In this document: positions 13,601-28,600 of the stretch, piece after piece
Layout of the letters: the number at the start of each line of letters is the position of its first letter
Position numbering within the stretch: position 1 is the stretch's first letter
Position numbers and translations under genes: made by a program
Notes under the pieces: model-generated
What the model was told of the DNA's origin: nothing
Databases searched by the model: none
What the model saw: only the letters and a program-made list of their open reading frames with translations
Assembly: GCA_020746105.1 (NCBI GenBank)
Contig: CM036617.1
Span: forward strand, 20,466,037 to 20,530,036
Direction of reading: 5' to 3'
DNA length: 64,000 nucleotides
From: Trogon surrucura
Taxonomy: Eukaryota; Chordata; Aves; Trogoniformes; Trogonidae

Positions 13601-16600
13601 CACACAGAAAATACCTGCTCTTTTCCAACTCCAACCTTCTCCCACCTATCAATACTTCACGCTGTCCTTCCTGTTATGCTGAATTGCACATGAGGGTGGG
13701 GGAAAAGGCTGGACATTTAATATAATCCAAAATTTACATTTAATACTTGCAGCTTCAGATAGACTCTGTCACAGGAATGCCCAGGGCCAGAGTTTTTAAC
13801 ACTGTTAATGGGTTAAAAGTAATTTGAAGTCTTAAAAAATAAGCAAGTTGCATGGAAGAGTACTAAAAGTTCCACGATGCAAGAAGAGATAAGCAAGGCC
13901 ATTTAAGAACTCCAGATAGAGCCCAAAGTAATAGAAAACCTTATCAAAACAAAAAATGATACTCTGCTTCTAATTCCAGGATCCCTGCTTGTTGGTTACA
14001 TTTAAATAGTTTCTTTTAGTAAAGCCAAAGACGAAGAGAATTCTGCAGATACTGTTCAAGCTAATAAAAGAGTTGCTCTGAATAGGTTTATTGTGAACTT
14101 GAAACCCTAAGCCTCCTCTCACATGAGATGATAATCAAAAAGGCAAACTCAAATCTGCTGGAAACTCAAACCTGCCGCAGTTACGTAAGGTGCCTGAATG
14201 GGCCATTTGCTTGAAGTTTTTTGTATAGTGTCACAATTGTATTCACGTTGTTGGACCACTGCAATAAAGTTTCTGTCTTCCATCGAGCATGCAATTATTT
14301 TCTCAGAGACACCAGCTCCCTGAAGAATAGGGGGAAAATTAAGCTCTGAACAATCCACTAAACAGGAACCTCACTTGCTGTTAGTTACAGAGCCTGAAGA
14401 GGTCTGAAGCTATTCTGTTTACCCTGAGAAAGCGAAGATCAAACAGTAAGCAGATAAGATACAGTTTTAAAGCTACCACAGTCTCTACCAAAGAATCAGT
14501 GCAAAAAGGTCAGCATACACCTCTACGCATTTCAAGTGACACTGTATATTTCTGTGCCTTTTCTGTAGAGAAGATCACACTTTTTTTTTGCAGTGAATAA
14601 TACACCTTTATTTCAAGGCCTGAGCACCTGAACAAGATTGTTACTAATCTGACTTCCAATTTAAACTTTATTATATAGTTTGTTTTGGTTTGGTTTTTTT
14701 TAACAGTCTGATTAGAACATGACAGTTTTTAAATTTTGAAAACCCACCTCCTGGAAGAGTTGTACTGAATTAAAGGCTTAAAGGTAACAGGCATTACACT
14801 ATTGAAATGTGTGTCCAGAGAAGACATAGGAGGTACCTGAAAGAACACAAACACGTACTGACTCTAACTAACTAACAATGCTGATACCCAGACAAGATGA
14901 CTGAGGTCTAGTTGCCTCTAATTAAAAAGCTGCACTCATATGACATAACCCCTTGAATGCTAGTATATGGAAAGCTGGTTAAACCCAATGTCTTTGTGGT
15001 TTTGTACAGGCCTTTCTCACCACACTATCTGCCATCTGTGCTCCCACACACATTCACCTAAGCGCACAACTTCATTTACCTATATTTAAATGCTGGCATC
15101 TCTCTAGGTTCTTCCTATCCACTCAGATATGCTAAGGTAGCAACTCACCTGTAGCACCTTCTAGGAAAACACTATCTTGCAAAACACCTTCTCCTTACAG
15201 TCATAATGGGAATCACTGCCAATGTCCTGGATTTATGAGCACTGGGAGGTGAAATAAATAAAGCACGCCTGAAGTACAGCACTCCAACACAGCAGTAGGG
15301 TCCTAAAATAAGTGGTACTGCCCTATGCAAGCATGGCACTGTAAGATGAGAGCCAAAGATTTAAACGGGCACAGAGAAGGTCAAAGATTAGCAACCTTTC
15401 TGCAACAAGCAGGCTGCTTTCTCTAAGAGCATCTGGAGATGCTGTCACAGGGAGCAGCATCAAACCCTCTAACAAGCACGGAGTCTGATGCCAGTCAGGA
15501 ATTGCTGAACAAAGAAATCTGAAAGCCAAAGCTGCACAATGATGAGTTCCCACCTCCTCACTAAATTCTGGCTGCTGCATATTCAAAACAATCAAGAAAA
15601 CTCGCGATACTTAGCAGTCTTAATATGAATTTTTATGATAATGTAAATTCCCGCGAATGAGGATAGAACAATCTTCAGCTCTCCTAGATCCCTCTTCATT
15701 CCACGACTGTATCCCATGCCACAGGATTCTTCCAAGCAGATTTTGGCCTGAAGAGGCCAAAGTCGTCTCTCTTGAAGTCTAGGGCTGTGATCACACTTTT
15801 TTTCTTGCTTCTCCTCTCAGGATTCTCAACTCCACCATCTCACAGTCACTTTAGCCAAGGCTTCCCTCCAACCTTCACATCTCCAACCAGTTCTTCCTTC
15901 TTTGTCAGTATGAGGCAAAGCACAGCACGTCCCCTCTTCTGCTCCTCAATCATTTGTCTCAGGAAGTTACCATGAATGCATTTCAGAATCCTCCTGAACT
16001 GTTTGTGCTCTCCTATGTCACCCTCCAGCAGATACTGGATGCGGTCAAAGCCACACCATGAAGACAAGGGCCTGTAACTGTGAGGCTTCTTCCAGTTGCC
16101 TGAAGAAGGCCTTTTCTTCCCAATCAAGTGGTCTGTAGCAGCTATCTAGTACAACGTCTTCCACATTAGTGGTCCTGTTGACCCTGATCCATAAGCTCTC
16201 AACTGGCTCCTCATTCAAACCGAGGCCGAGCTCCGTGCATACTAGCTCACAGCATGTATTATAAAGACCCCAGGCAGCTATTCCTCTCCTGCCTTTGTCG
16301 TGCACCACTCAACCCCCAAAACCTGTACTTCACTGCATTGCTACAGCAAGAATGTCCTGTGGCCTTGCCCTAACCACAACTGAGGCAGAAAAATATCTTC
16401 AAGAGTTCCATGACTTCCCTCTTCCCAGTACATTCAGTAGGACTTCAAGTAGCTTCTAAGAAGCCATAACTACTTTGCTGCTATGGGGATGCTCTTCTCC
16501 TTATGCAGTTAAGTGAGGATCTCCAAACACATCACAAACTGTGGCTCTGTTCCTCTATTTACACACAGACAATTTACATCATTATAATTGGTCTCAGCTT

Positions 16601-19600
16601 TTCAGTGCCGCGATTTAGCTGGCAATTTTGAGGCATTTCTGTAGAACAGTTCCCAGAGTCAAGTGACAGCAGTCTTCTCCTGTCATAGAATGAAGACATA
16701 GCAACAGCTTTCAGAGCTCCAAACTCCGACAAGCTGGACCCGCACTGTCAACACTTCTGTAACAGGAACGACAGTATGTCCAGCTTTTTGTGGGAATATG
16801 AAGATCTTCACAGAATTAAGAGATAAAGAGTTATGAATCTCAGAAACGCAGCTTTTCATAGAATCATCAAGGTTGGAAAAGAGCTCTAAGATCACGAAGT
16901 CAACCATCAACCCTACCATGACCACTAAACCATGTCCCCAAGTGCCTCGTCTACATATTTTTTTAACACCTCCAGGTATGTTGACCCCACCACTTCACTT
17001 GGCAGCCTGTTCCAATGTTTCACCACTCTTTCAGTAAAGAATTTTTTCCTAATATCCAATCTAAACCTCCCCTGACACAACTTCAGCCCATTTCCTCTCA
17101 TCCTATCGCTAGTCACTTCGGAGAAGAGACCGATCCCCACCTCACTACAACCTCCTTTCAGGTACTTGTAGAGAGCAATAAGGTCTCCCTTCAGCCTCCT
17201 CCAGACTAAACAATTCCAGTTCCCTCAGCTGCTCCTCATAAGACTTGTTCTCCAGACCCCACACCAGCTTCATTGCCCTTTCTTTGGACTCGCTCCAGCA
17301 CCTCAATGTCTTATACTGCGGCACTCAAAACTCAACACAGTACTCAAGCTGTGGCCTCATCAGCACTGAGTTCAGGGGCACAATCACTTCCCTACTCTTG
17401 CCGGTCACATTATTCCTGATGCAGGCCAGGATGGATACTCTTGGTCTTCTTGGCCACCTGGGCACACTGCTGGCTTGTGTTCAGCTGGCTGTCAACCAGC
17501 ACCCCCAGATCCTTTTCTGCCAGACAGCTTTCCAGCCACTCTTGCCCAAGCCTGTAGTGTTGCCGAGGGCTGTTGTGACCCAAAGGTAGGACCCAACACT
17601 TGGCCTTGTTGAACCTCATACAATTGGCCTTGGCCCATCAATTCAGCCTGCCCAGGTTCCTCTTTAGAGCCTTCCCAAACTCCAGCAGATCAATGCTCCT
17701 GCCCAGCTTGGTGTCATCTGCAAACATATTGAAGGTGCACTCCATCCCGTCATCCAGATCATTGATGGGAATTAAGAAGAACTTTCTGAAAGTTTTGGTT
17801 CTAATTCATTTATAGAAATACTTTCCTTATCTTCTGTAGTTACAAACCATTAGAAAAAACTTTCCACGAAAAAACTTCAGATAATTGCTTTATTTTCAAT
17901 CTACCAAGTCACTTTAGAATGTTGTATTTCTGAAATAAAGCCTGATTAACATAAACCTACATATATCAAGGACCTGTGGATTTTAAACAGCATTCAGGCT
18001 ACCTGTATAAAGTCAGACATTAAAAATAGTTGAAAAGGACACCTGAAAATTTAATTAAGTGAGAAATGCATTTCAAAGCACTATTACTATAGCTAGTGAC
18101 TGTAGCCAAATGTACATATTCCATATACTTTTACCACATCTAAATAATAATAATGAAAAGAATCTGTCAAAACCTAGTTGGCTTCAGAAAGAAAAAGTAC
18201 ATATGCTAAAATAATTGCTCTGCAATTAAACCCTGTGATTTTGCAACTAATTCTGTTCCCTCCAATACTACTGTCAAAGATGAGGTTATCAAAGATATGA
18301 AAGCAAGATTTCATCGATTTGCTCCACTCATGGGTGCACAGAAACTGCTGTGTCTCTGTCATTACCACAATTTTACAGAATCGACACCAAAGTCAAATTA
18401 TATTTTAAGTAAAATAGTGTTTAAAATGCTCACTACTACAATTAGGATTTCAGTGCTAATTATTACTACTACTGTTTAGGCTTTTGCATTGATGTACTAG
18501 ATTGGTCTTCTCCTGCAGGATTTCCATCTATATTTCTGGTATGGAAGACTGAAGATGCACCTTCTATTATGGAAACGGAAGCTTATTTCTTTTGTATTGC
18601 CTGTCAGACACTGATGTGCACTCTATTCAGTAAACAAAAATCATAGACTCATAGAATGATTTGGGTTGGAAAGACCTTAAAGATCATGTAGTTCCAGCCC
18701 CCCTGCCATGGCAGGGACATCTCCCACTGGATCAGGTTGCTCAAGGCTCCATCCAGCCTGGCCTTGAACACCTCTAGGGATGGAGCATCCACAACCTCCC
18801 TGGGCAACCTGTGCCAGTGCCTCACCATCCTCAGGGAAAAGAACCTGAGGAAGTTCTCACAAACAAGAACATGGGAACTACACCACCAGCAATTAAAAAA
18901 TGCAACATTTTGACTGCAAAGCTTGGGAGTTCAGCTAGTGAAACAAGCAGAGAATTAAAATGGTATTGCATCCGAGTATCAGTTTTGCTTCTGGTATTAC
19001 TATTAACCATTATGATTCAGCTCAACTCTCCAAAACTTTTCATGTATTAAACGGGCTTGATAACTTCACAAAATCCAAATAGTTAACTGCAAGTATTTTG
19101 GATTTTTCCATCATGCTCTCCCTCCCGAAGCAGTGAAGTAATTTTAGATGTCGATATACCAGTATAGCAGGATATTAATTTAAACAAGGTGTCACATAAA
19201 AGCACAACATTTCAAACTGCAAAGATGGTGGAGGGAAAACATCTTTATTTCAGTCTCCTTTTAGGAAGTGTTATTACCCTCATCTGGGGGCAGAGCCACG
19301 GACAGCAGCTGGGCACAAGACACACACTCCTGCTCACCCACGGTGGGGTCTGGGATGCAGCACAGGAACGAGCGCTGTACACACGGCTGTCACAGAAGGT
19401 GTCCCCAGGCTATCATACATCTTTCAGTGTGGTGTCAGCATTTTGGTAATTGACAAGATTATGTTATTTTATGACTAATACTTGAGCCCTCAACATCTAA
19501 GGAAAGGGGCGGGGAGCAACCCAGCTGTGCATCATGGCAGGGAGGAGAAGTGGGACTGACCTTGAAACACCTGGAAGTGATGCAGGAACCCAAATCAGAT

Positions 19601-22600
19601 CAGACACCCACAAGGGAAGAGAAGGTCAGCAGTTTCTCTGACACTTTTCCCCCTGCACACATTCATTCCACTCATCTGGGTACACAGCCTCCTCCAAGAT
19701 GTTTTCAAGCATTTGTGCAAATACCAGATCGTTAAAAACAAAACAAAACATTTGCTGACAAAAGAGTCCTTAGACGCAAAACAACTCTGGCTAGCCTAAA
19801 GCAAGTCTTTGCCAGCTAGGCTTTATTTTGAACCTGAACAAGAACTGGCATCCTGCAAGCCACAGGTGAGAAAATAGGGTAAGAACAGAAGCTCCCTTAA
19901 CCGAAAAGCTTACTGGCAATTTGTTAATAATGACGAGGGCACATTATCACCATCTGACCCAACTATAAAAAAGATAATAAAAACCACAACAGAAGAAAGG
20001 CTTCAGTTACAGGGTAGGTAAGCATTGAAATAAAAGGCCTAACTCAGGGGAGGAGAAGGAATCACACACGGATTTGAAGAACAGGTTAACCCATTTCTGA
20101 CAGACAGTTGTCTCTGTATGACGGATCCTGCCTTGGGGCTGGGTTTGGACTAAGTAACCTCTGAAGTCCCTTCCAGACTGGTTTTGAGTAACTAGTGGGT
20201 GGGGCAGCAAAGGTAAAGGTGAATCTTCTGATACGGGTATAAGGTCTTCTCGTACACTGTTCTGCTGAGGAGCCAAGGACTAGAGGGGACAGGGAGGAGG
20301 AACTGCCTGGATGAGTTTAATTTTTATTAACAGAGCTTGAACTTGTTTAAATTTCCATTCAAAATATAGTTATAAAATAGCCTTACAGCAAATCTACAAG
20401 TGCCTGGCTTTTAGAACAGCGTTAAGGTCATTATCAGAAAAATTTCACTAGAATTCAAAACCATCAACTGAAAGATGAGTAAGCTTATTACCAAGCAGTT
20501 GTAAAACCATCAGTTAAAAACACCAGTACTTTCAGGCTAATCTAATTAAAAGGGGAAAAAAAAAAAAAGGAAAGAAAAAGAATTTAGGGCTATAACTCAC
20601 TTCAAATCTGAAGTGATAACTTCTTAGTTGTCTTGAGTTTATGAGCTCATACCAGTGTGAAACCTGATGCTTCTTAAAACACTACATCTTGAGTGACATG
20701 AAAGACTGTCAGCCACATGATACTGTACAAGTAAATAACACTCTGGTGAGGTGAAATCCAGCATTTAGATGGAAACATTTTGTACTTTCTTACAGTTCAG
20801 AAACATACCCTATTAAGGAACTGGAGCAATAAAAATACCAAGTTACTGCCATTTTATACTGTTCAAAAATAAGTGACTGAACTACAAGTCTGTTCAACAT
20901 TTAGTACAAATGCAAAGCAGGATTTGAGTAAGTACTAGTCTTCAGAACTACATTTTCTAAAAATCAGTCTTAGAGATTTGGGAGGGCTTGGGGTGATTGT
21001 GTGGGGTTTTATTTGTTTGGTTGGTTTGGGGTTTTGTTCTTTTGTTTGTTTAAAACACATAAAACAAATGAAGGCAAGTTTTGCTTCATCTAGCATCATG
21101 CCATGAAGAGATCTGGGTTTTTTTTTCCATGATGGTCATGTACCCTACAAAACTTTAAAAAGACAGAGAAGCTGATGAGGCCGCTACAGAAGAGACGGAG
21201 ATACTTTTGACTCCCTTAGGGAAGGGCAATAAGATCTCAAACAGGTTGACCGGTATCCTTTTCCCCACATCCTTTCCTCAAAGTTTCAGATCTTCTCTGT
21301 TTTCTTCTACCACAATCCCATCTAGCCTTAAAAATAGGGGAAGTGATCAAGGAAAGGCAAAGGATATACAACAGAGCACCAGAAACAAGACACGGGAGCA
21401 CTGAAAAAGAACCTTAAGAGCAAGATTATCTTGCTGGGCAGGATGATAGTGATGGCAATGACTACCTCCTCTGACAGTGGCCAAAGCCCTATCCAAACCT
21501 GCTATGGTAGACAACACCAGTTGTTGTATGCACAGGATAGATCGGAAGCAAATGTTAGAAAACTTGGAAGGACAAAGTCCATTCAGCAGCACCACAGCAG
21601 TGACACTGACAAGCTGTTTATCCAAACCCCATCTTTCAGTTCAACTCAAACACTGACTTGATAAAATATTTTACAGCAAGTCTTTGAGATCAGACTGCTT
21701 CGATCCCTAAAATCAAGAAAAGAGTCTTCTCAAAGCCTCTACAAAGACAGTAAGTCAGGTCACATGCTTAAAACCAGCTCCCTCAAAAGCCAAAATGTAA
21801 TTTCTGGTGCCTCAGGTCAATGTTTAAGGTAAGTAGGGTAAAACCAGGCCTAAGGTTATATTTATGTAGCTGAGAGCATGCAGACCCCCATTTGTCCATC
21901 CAGGGCTCAGAGTTGACCAGTGATCAGTCCAGAAGAAGCCACGTTACTGCAATGTTTGTACACTCTGCTTGCCAGCAGCTTTGTATTTAGAGAGGTCTGT
22001 CATTAACGCAGCTTTCAAACCAGGATGGTCATCTATGCTATGAGCTTGGGGCAGCTCAAGACAACTTCACTCATTGCTGTCTGCAGACGTTCCCTCATCT
22101 CCACAACTAAAAGGGTTCCTGAAAGCCATCAGGAAAGTGAACCAAAAGCTAGTGGCAGAAAGCGGTACCCGACAATCAAAGATAATTTTTTAGGACAGGA
22201 CATGAGGCACCTACTGTCAAGGCTCCCAAGTCAGTGCTGGTTTCTGATTTTGAGGCACCACCACGGTTTTTGAAAGCTGTTTTTAAGACGGTAATCCTAT
22301 TTTCTAAACACATCTAACTGGGAGAGATAAAAGAGCCAGCAAGATCTAAAAAGACATTTGTGTTGTTATCACCAGTTCAAAGACTTCTCAGGTGTAACAG
22401 GAGAGGGCAGACATACAGCACCTTCTCTTTTAAAAGAGGGGGGGGAAGATACAGTTATAAATCTTTTAGGCAGAGTTCCTTTAAAATGAGAATGGATAAA
22501 TACCTCAGACCAGGAGGTACAAGTCACAAGCTTAATTTCATCCCCTTGCTAGTCTGCTTCATCCCACATCACAGCAGGGCAGACACAGCATGCCCAGCTT

Positions 22601-25600
22601 CGACCAGCCCAGCCAGGCCTTGCAACTCACCAGCATACACAGCAGCGCAAGTGTCAGAGTAAGATCTTACCAACAGTAAGGTCATCTTACCTTCCTCTGA
22701 GAGCTAGTAAACTTTATTATGCTGTTAAGCAAACTGTTCCAAAGCAAAGCATTTAAAAAGATCTGCTTTCATTCTACTAGCACTGCGGTAAGAGATCATA
22801 CAAGTGTTGCACTGATTTCTCTTCAGCTTATATGATTTAGGAACTAGACACACATCCACCCAAATCTGGTTTTAAGAGTAAAAGGAGTACGAGTAAGTTC
22901 AGTACTCAATTGCATAAGGGCAAAAGATATAAGCCATTAAATATTTATGCAGGAAAGGTAAGAGCACAACATGAAGAAACATTTTCTTCACCCATGACAG
23001 TTCCATGCCAGAGATATTATAGGACAAATGTATAAATTCATTTGTTTCCATGGAGTTTTCAGCTACAGAGAAGTTATTTCAGAATCAAAGTTTTTAGTGA
23101 TGTAAGAATCTTGCAGTGTGCATTCACCTAAGTGCTATAGGCTATGCACTGACTCTAAGTAGCACCAAGAGTCCCAAGAAGTGAAGCTGCACCACTTGCA
23201 TCTTTTTCTCAGTGAATACTTACTTTTACACCAAAAAGCAGACTGATTTTCTTCGCAAGTTGATGCAAAGCACACCAATCCAGACAAGTTACTTAAAAAT
23301 CCTCAGGAGAGGAAATATATAAAATAACATGTATCAAGGCATACACTGTTTTCAAATGTTTCAAAGACATTACTGTTCAGGATTTTCTTCTTACTCAGTC
23401 CTCATTATTTCTTGCATCTTTTCCACATTTATCTTTTCCCTAATGCCATTAAAGCAGTTATACTTTTTACTACTCATACCGTTTGTTTTAAGTTACATCC
23501 CATGAAAACAGCATAGAAAGCAAATTCTGCAAAATTCACTCAAGAAGTCCAAACATCAAGGAAATCTTTAAAGTCTGAAGTGGACTTCCTCTGCAAAGGT
23601 CAAATTTGAAAGGAAGTTTAAGATTTAACCAACTGAAAGCTAGGGTAAAAAAATGCAGGTCTCGTGGAAGTCGTCCAACAAATCAGCAAGTAGATTATAT
23701 AATTAAGCAAGAAAATAGTCCTCTATATTCCACTAATATTAATGCAACTGATGTTTTATTTTTTGAGTAATGAAAAGTCAGTATACTTGCACCAATGTTA
23801 CAAGTACCCTATTTTGTCCTTCCAGGTTCAAAACCATACTAGGGAACGTTTCTGAAGTTTAATATGGCTCAGGCAGAAAGGCTCATTGCTAAAATAAGGC
23901 TGTGAGTCTAGAATTAAGATTCTTTTAATCTCTTACATCCTGCTTCCAAAAGCAAATTAAAGACTAGTTCAAATAATTTGCTCACTTACATTGTGTATTT
24001 GTTAACACTTTGTATCAAACCAGAAGCTGATGTTATGGTTTGAAAAGAGAAGAGCTGATTTGAATATCGCCAACAGTGGTTCACACATAGGATTTATTAC
24101 CCATGGGCATACTGCAGCTATTTAAGGTATTTTTATTTATATGCTAGACAACTACACGTTAAGAGACATCAAAAGAGCTAACAGAACATAGATAGTATGA
24201 GAAAGCTTGGGTTACCCCAGTTAGACTGTTGCTATTGAGAGATTGTCAACGCAACACTGCTGTCCTCAACCACCTGACGGGAACACACGTAGTCTTCTCG
24301 GAGGTCCAGGCTGGTAGGACAAGAGATAAGAGACTAAAGCTGAAGAAGGGAAATTCCAGTTGGATATTAGGAAAGAAGTTTCACAATGAGAGTAATCAAA
24401 CACTGTTACAAGTCACCCAAAGAGACCAGAAGTGTTCATCCTTAGAGATCAGAGAATCTTAGAACAATTCAGGTTGGAAAAGACCCTTGGGATCATCGAG
24501 TCCAACCATTAACCCTACACTACAAGTTCGCCCCTAAACCACATCACCCAACACCACATCTCAGCGACACTTAAACACATCCAGGGATGGCGACTCAACC
24601 ACCTCCCTAGGCAGTTTGTTCCAGTGTCTGACCACTCTTTCTGTGAAGAATTTCTTCCTAATGTCCAGTCCAAACTTGCCCTGTTGCAACTTGAAACCAT
24701 TCCCCTGGTTCTGTCCCTAATGATCTGTGAGAAGAGACCAGCACCAACTTCTCTACAATGTCCCTTCAAGTAATTGTAGAGCATGATGAGGTCCCCCCTC
24801 AGCCTCCTCTTCGTCAAACTGAACCGAGTTATGAGATATTCGTAACTCAACTGCACAAATCCTGAGCAAGCTGATGCAAGTTGGTCCTGCAACGGGCTGG
24901 ACCAGATGACTTCTACAGGTCCCTTCCAACTCAAAATTACTTTGATTCTGCAACATTTGCCCAATGCCTACTTCATAGATTGGCTGATAGGGGCAGTGGG
25001 GAGTGGAGGAGGATGCAGCCATTGATATAATCTGAATTGTCACGCAGGGTCTTGTTCAAAAATCTTACTGCTGAAGAGCCTCTTGAACAAGACCAATATT
25101 ATAAAAAAATTCAGCATCTCTGTCAAAGCAACAAGAGCCATGAACTTCACCACTGCTGTGCTCAGCTTCAAAAGAGGACAGTAAAACAAAAGCAAGGATG
25201 ATAAAGAGATGCAAACTTGGCAGTAAGAACAATCAGATCCTTCCAGGTAGCATATAGAGAAAGTAAAAGACAACACATGTACATGCCAGGTAGTAAGAAA
25301 AGCTTGAAAGAGCTAAAGAAAACAAGCAAAACTAGGAGTCTACTGGAAACAGGAAAGCAGCCTTCAGAAAGCCAACATGGTACCCAAAGGAACATGGTCA
25401 TGTAGTATTTTTAATTAGTCAAAGTAAGACAAAGCAAAGGAGATACCACAACCCCACCCAACCTCTCAATTTACAGGAGGAATTACGAAAAAAAATCAAA
25501 TTCCCTTCTTCAAAATGCATGGAGGAGAAGAATGCATAGAACCAAGAGATGATCACAGTACAGAAAGATCGTCTGGAAAACGCCTAAAAGTGATATCCTT

Positions 25601-28600
25601 GCAACTGTTTTGTTTCTCCTTCTAATCCTCACAGCAAATTGAAGCCTTGGGGACTCCCAGGGTCTCTCTCAAATTGCAAGCAGATGAAGAAGTCATAGAA
25701 TAGAGGAGCAGGGAACCAGAATCAAGGTACTGGGACATGTTTTATATGGTTGAAATACCCAACTCAGTAACAATGATATACAACTGCTTGTTTGAAACAA
25801 ACCTGAATGCACACTACTTCGGTACCAAAGAGCAGAAGGGTGACAAGCATGATGCAACTTCTAAGGGAATTTCAGAAAAGATCACAACAACGAGCCTCTA
25901 TGCCTTATGTCTCTATCAAGTAAGTTAAGAGAAGAAGATGGCACCAAATGAGTATTACATCAACTGGGAAGAATCAAAGCAACATTTCAGAGGGAAGCCC
26001 TGACTCACAGACCTAGTAGAATTCTCTAAAGGACGCAGCAAGCACAAGCACAGGAGTCATGGAGCTGATGTAGTTGGTATGAATGCCCAGAAGTCTTGCA
26101 ACAAAAAATTAAAAAAGCTTTTAAGGAAGTTAACTGGTTACATGCAAGATAAAAGGTCCTTTTGTGGACAGTAACTGGTAAAGAGTTAGTAAACAGAAGG
26201 TACCAAGAACAGTCAGTTCTTACTCACTGGCACAGATACCTGTGTCCTTAGTTATATCCACTCATAAATGACCTGAGAGTTAGCTCATAAAATTAAGTTG
26301 GGCATCATCATTGCAATCACAAAGATCTGCAGAAGAACTTCACAGGATTGAGTGACTAGACAATAAATTTGAAGATTAAACTCAGTAGAGGTAGACAGAA
26401 TCACAGAATTGCCTAGATTGGAAAAGACCTTCAAGGTCTTCAAGTCCAATCATTAACATAACACTGACAAGTCCTTGACTAAACCACATCCCTAAGTACT
26501 CTGTCGACCCAAGTCTCAAATACCTCCAGGGATGGTGACTCCACCACTGCCCTGAGCAACCCACTCCAATGCCTGAAACCCTTACAGAGAAAAAATTCTT
26601 TCCAATATCCAACCTAAACTTCCCTTGGCACAACTTGAGGCCGTTTCCTCGTGTCATATCACTTGTTACTTGGTTGAAAAGAACGACTCCCACTTCTCTA
26701 CAACCTCCTTTCAGGTAGTTGTAGAGAACAATATGGTCTTCCTTCAACCTCCTCTTCTGCAGGCTAAACAACCCCAGTTCCCTCAGCCACTCCTCATGTG
26801 ACTTGTTCTCCAGACCCTTCACCAGCTTTGTGCCCTTCTTTGGACACACTCCAGCACCTCAGTGTCCTTCTCAGAGTGAGGTGCCCAAAACTGAATACAG
26901 TACTCGAGATGTGGCCTCACCAGTTCCAAGTACAGGGGTAAAATCATTTCCCTGGTCCTACTGGCCACACCATTCCTGACACAAGCCAGGATGCCGTTGG
27001 CCTTCTTGGCCACAACTGGCTGTCAATCAACACTCCCAGGTCCCTCTCTGCCTGGCAGCTCTCCAGCCACTCCTCCCCAAGCCTGTAGCGCTGCTGCGGG
27101 TTGTTGTGGCTGAAGTGTAGGACCCAGCATTTGGCCTTACTGAAATTCATACAATTGGTCTTGGCCCATCGATCACACACGAAGGTTAGCAATTCTCTCT
27201 CAGCTTAGATGCCAGCCTCTTCCAACACAATCCAGAAGAAACTTGCAAGGAATCTGAGCATGAAAACCTGTGAAGATGCATCCTCTTCCATGTCAAGATA
27301 ATAGGCTAGAAAGAACTTTAATTTTAACAAGCTCGGCTATCTTTATGGGGTCAGCATGTTGACCTCTCCACTGTCCACCTACTGCACAGCTCAGCTCCTC
27401 ATCGTCTTTCTAAAATGTTTGCTGGAAGTCGTCAAATCTTTACTTACCTGAATGAAAGTAGCACCCTCTACTGCTGCCTTCAGGTCTGTACAGGCGCTAA
27501 TGAGAGCCAACTGCTGCTCCACACTCAAAGCTCCTTTCAGGAATCCCGACACCTCCAGCTCTTTCATTTGTTTGCTGACAGAAATAAAACACGCGTTTAA
27601 GTACTTTATCACTGTTAAGCCACCATTACTTTTTAAAAAAAGCTTCTTAACAAACCAGTATGGCACTGCACAGATTTCCAACCAAAAGTATAAAGGTTAA
27701 TTTCAGTTACTTCTCTTTACTTCCCCATCTTACAAGACTTTTTTTTTTTCTTCTCTTCAAGCACAGACAGTTTTAAGACCTACTCACAGATGCAAGTCTG
27801 TTACCACCTCAAACCCATTTTCACTGGTGCAGGATCATCAGCAAGAGTTTTTCTATTCAAATTCAATGGGAAGAGAGGTCTCCAACATACTTCATCTAGT
27901 TTTACAAACAGTTCTTTTGTTACGAGGCCTCAATGCATGAACACTGTTTAACTGTATAGAAATAAATACGTTCCATACAGCCAGGAGTCCTTCCTAAAAA
28001 AACCTATACCACTACGCAGGTAATGACTACAGAGCAATTGTCAGAAATTTAAGTAGTTACTAAATTGAGTAGCCAGAGCTTGAAATTGTACATACCACTG
28101 CTGCGGCTGGACACACCACCTTCTCAGAAAAAAAGTCTCTACACTTTGAAACCCTCCAAAGCTGAGAGCAAGCAAACCATTTTCAAAACTATTAAAAGTT
28201 ACCCTGAGGAGCAATTTCCACAGAAATTAATTACACTACCTGATCACAATCAACCTAAAGCTATTTGATGTATCCATTATCATAGTTAAATATGTCCTCA
28301 AGCCCTGTCTGAGCCTTTGGTTAGTACTCAACAAAAAATGATCATCATGAGAAGGAAATTGAGCTAATGATTAGAAGCAGGAAAAATAAATAACCCTTTC
28401 TTCACCCTGCCTAGTTCCAGAGCACTGGCTTCTTTCTGTGTGACTTACATCAAAACATTGTTTAGATAGGAAAAGACCTTTAAGATCATCAAGTCCAACA
28501 TTAACCTAGCGCTACCAAGTCCACCATTAAACCACGTCCCTAGGCACCACATCTACATGTCTTTTACATGCCTCCAGGGATGGTGACTCAACCACTTCCC

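Larger units (their letters stand above)
12814..27447 (-). other. CRYL1: CRYL1 intron 3
   Basis: The largest intron here, about 14.6 kb. It carries CR1 fragments at 15690-16310, 16858-17770, 18641-18855, 20128-20187, 24290-24957 (a nest) and 26397-27172. The stretches between them (12.8-15.7, 18.9-24.3 and 25.0-26.4 kb) show no exon or repeat that I recognise. Confidence 0.7.
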
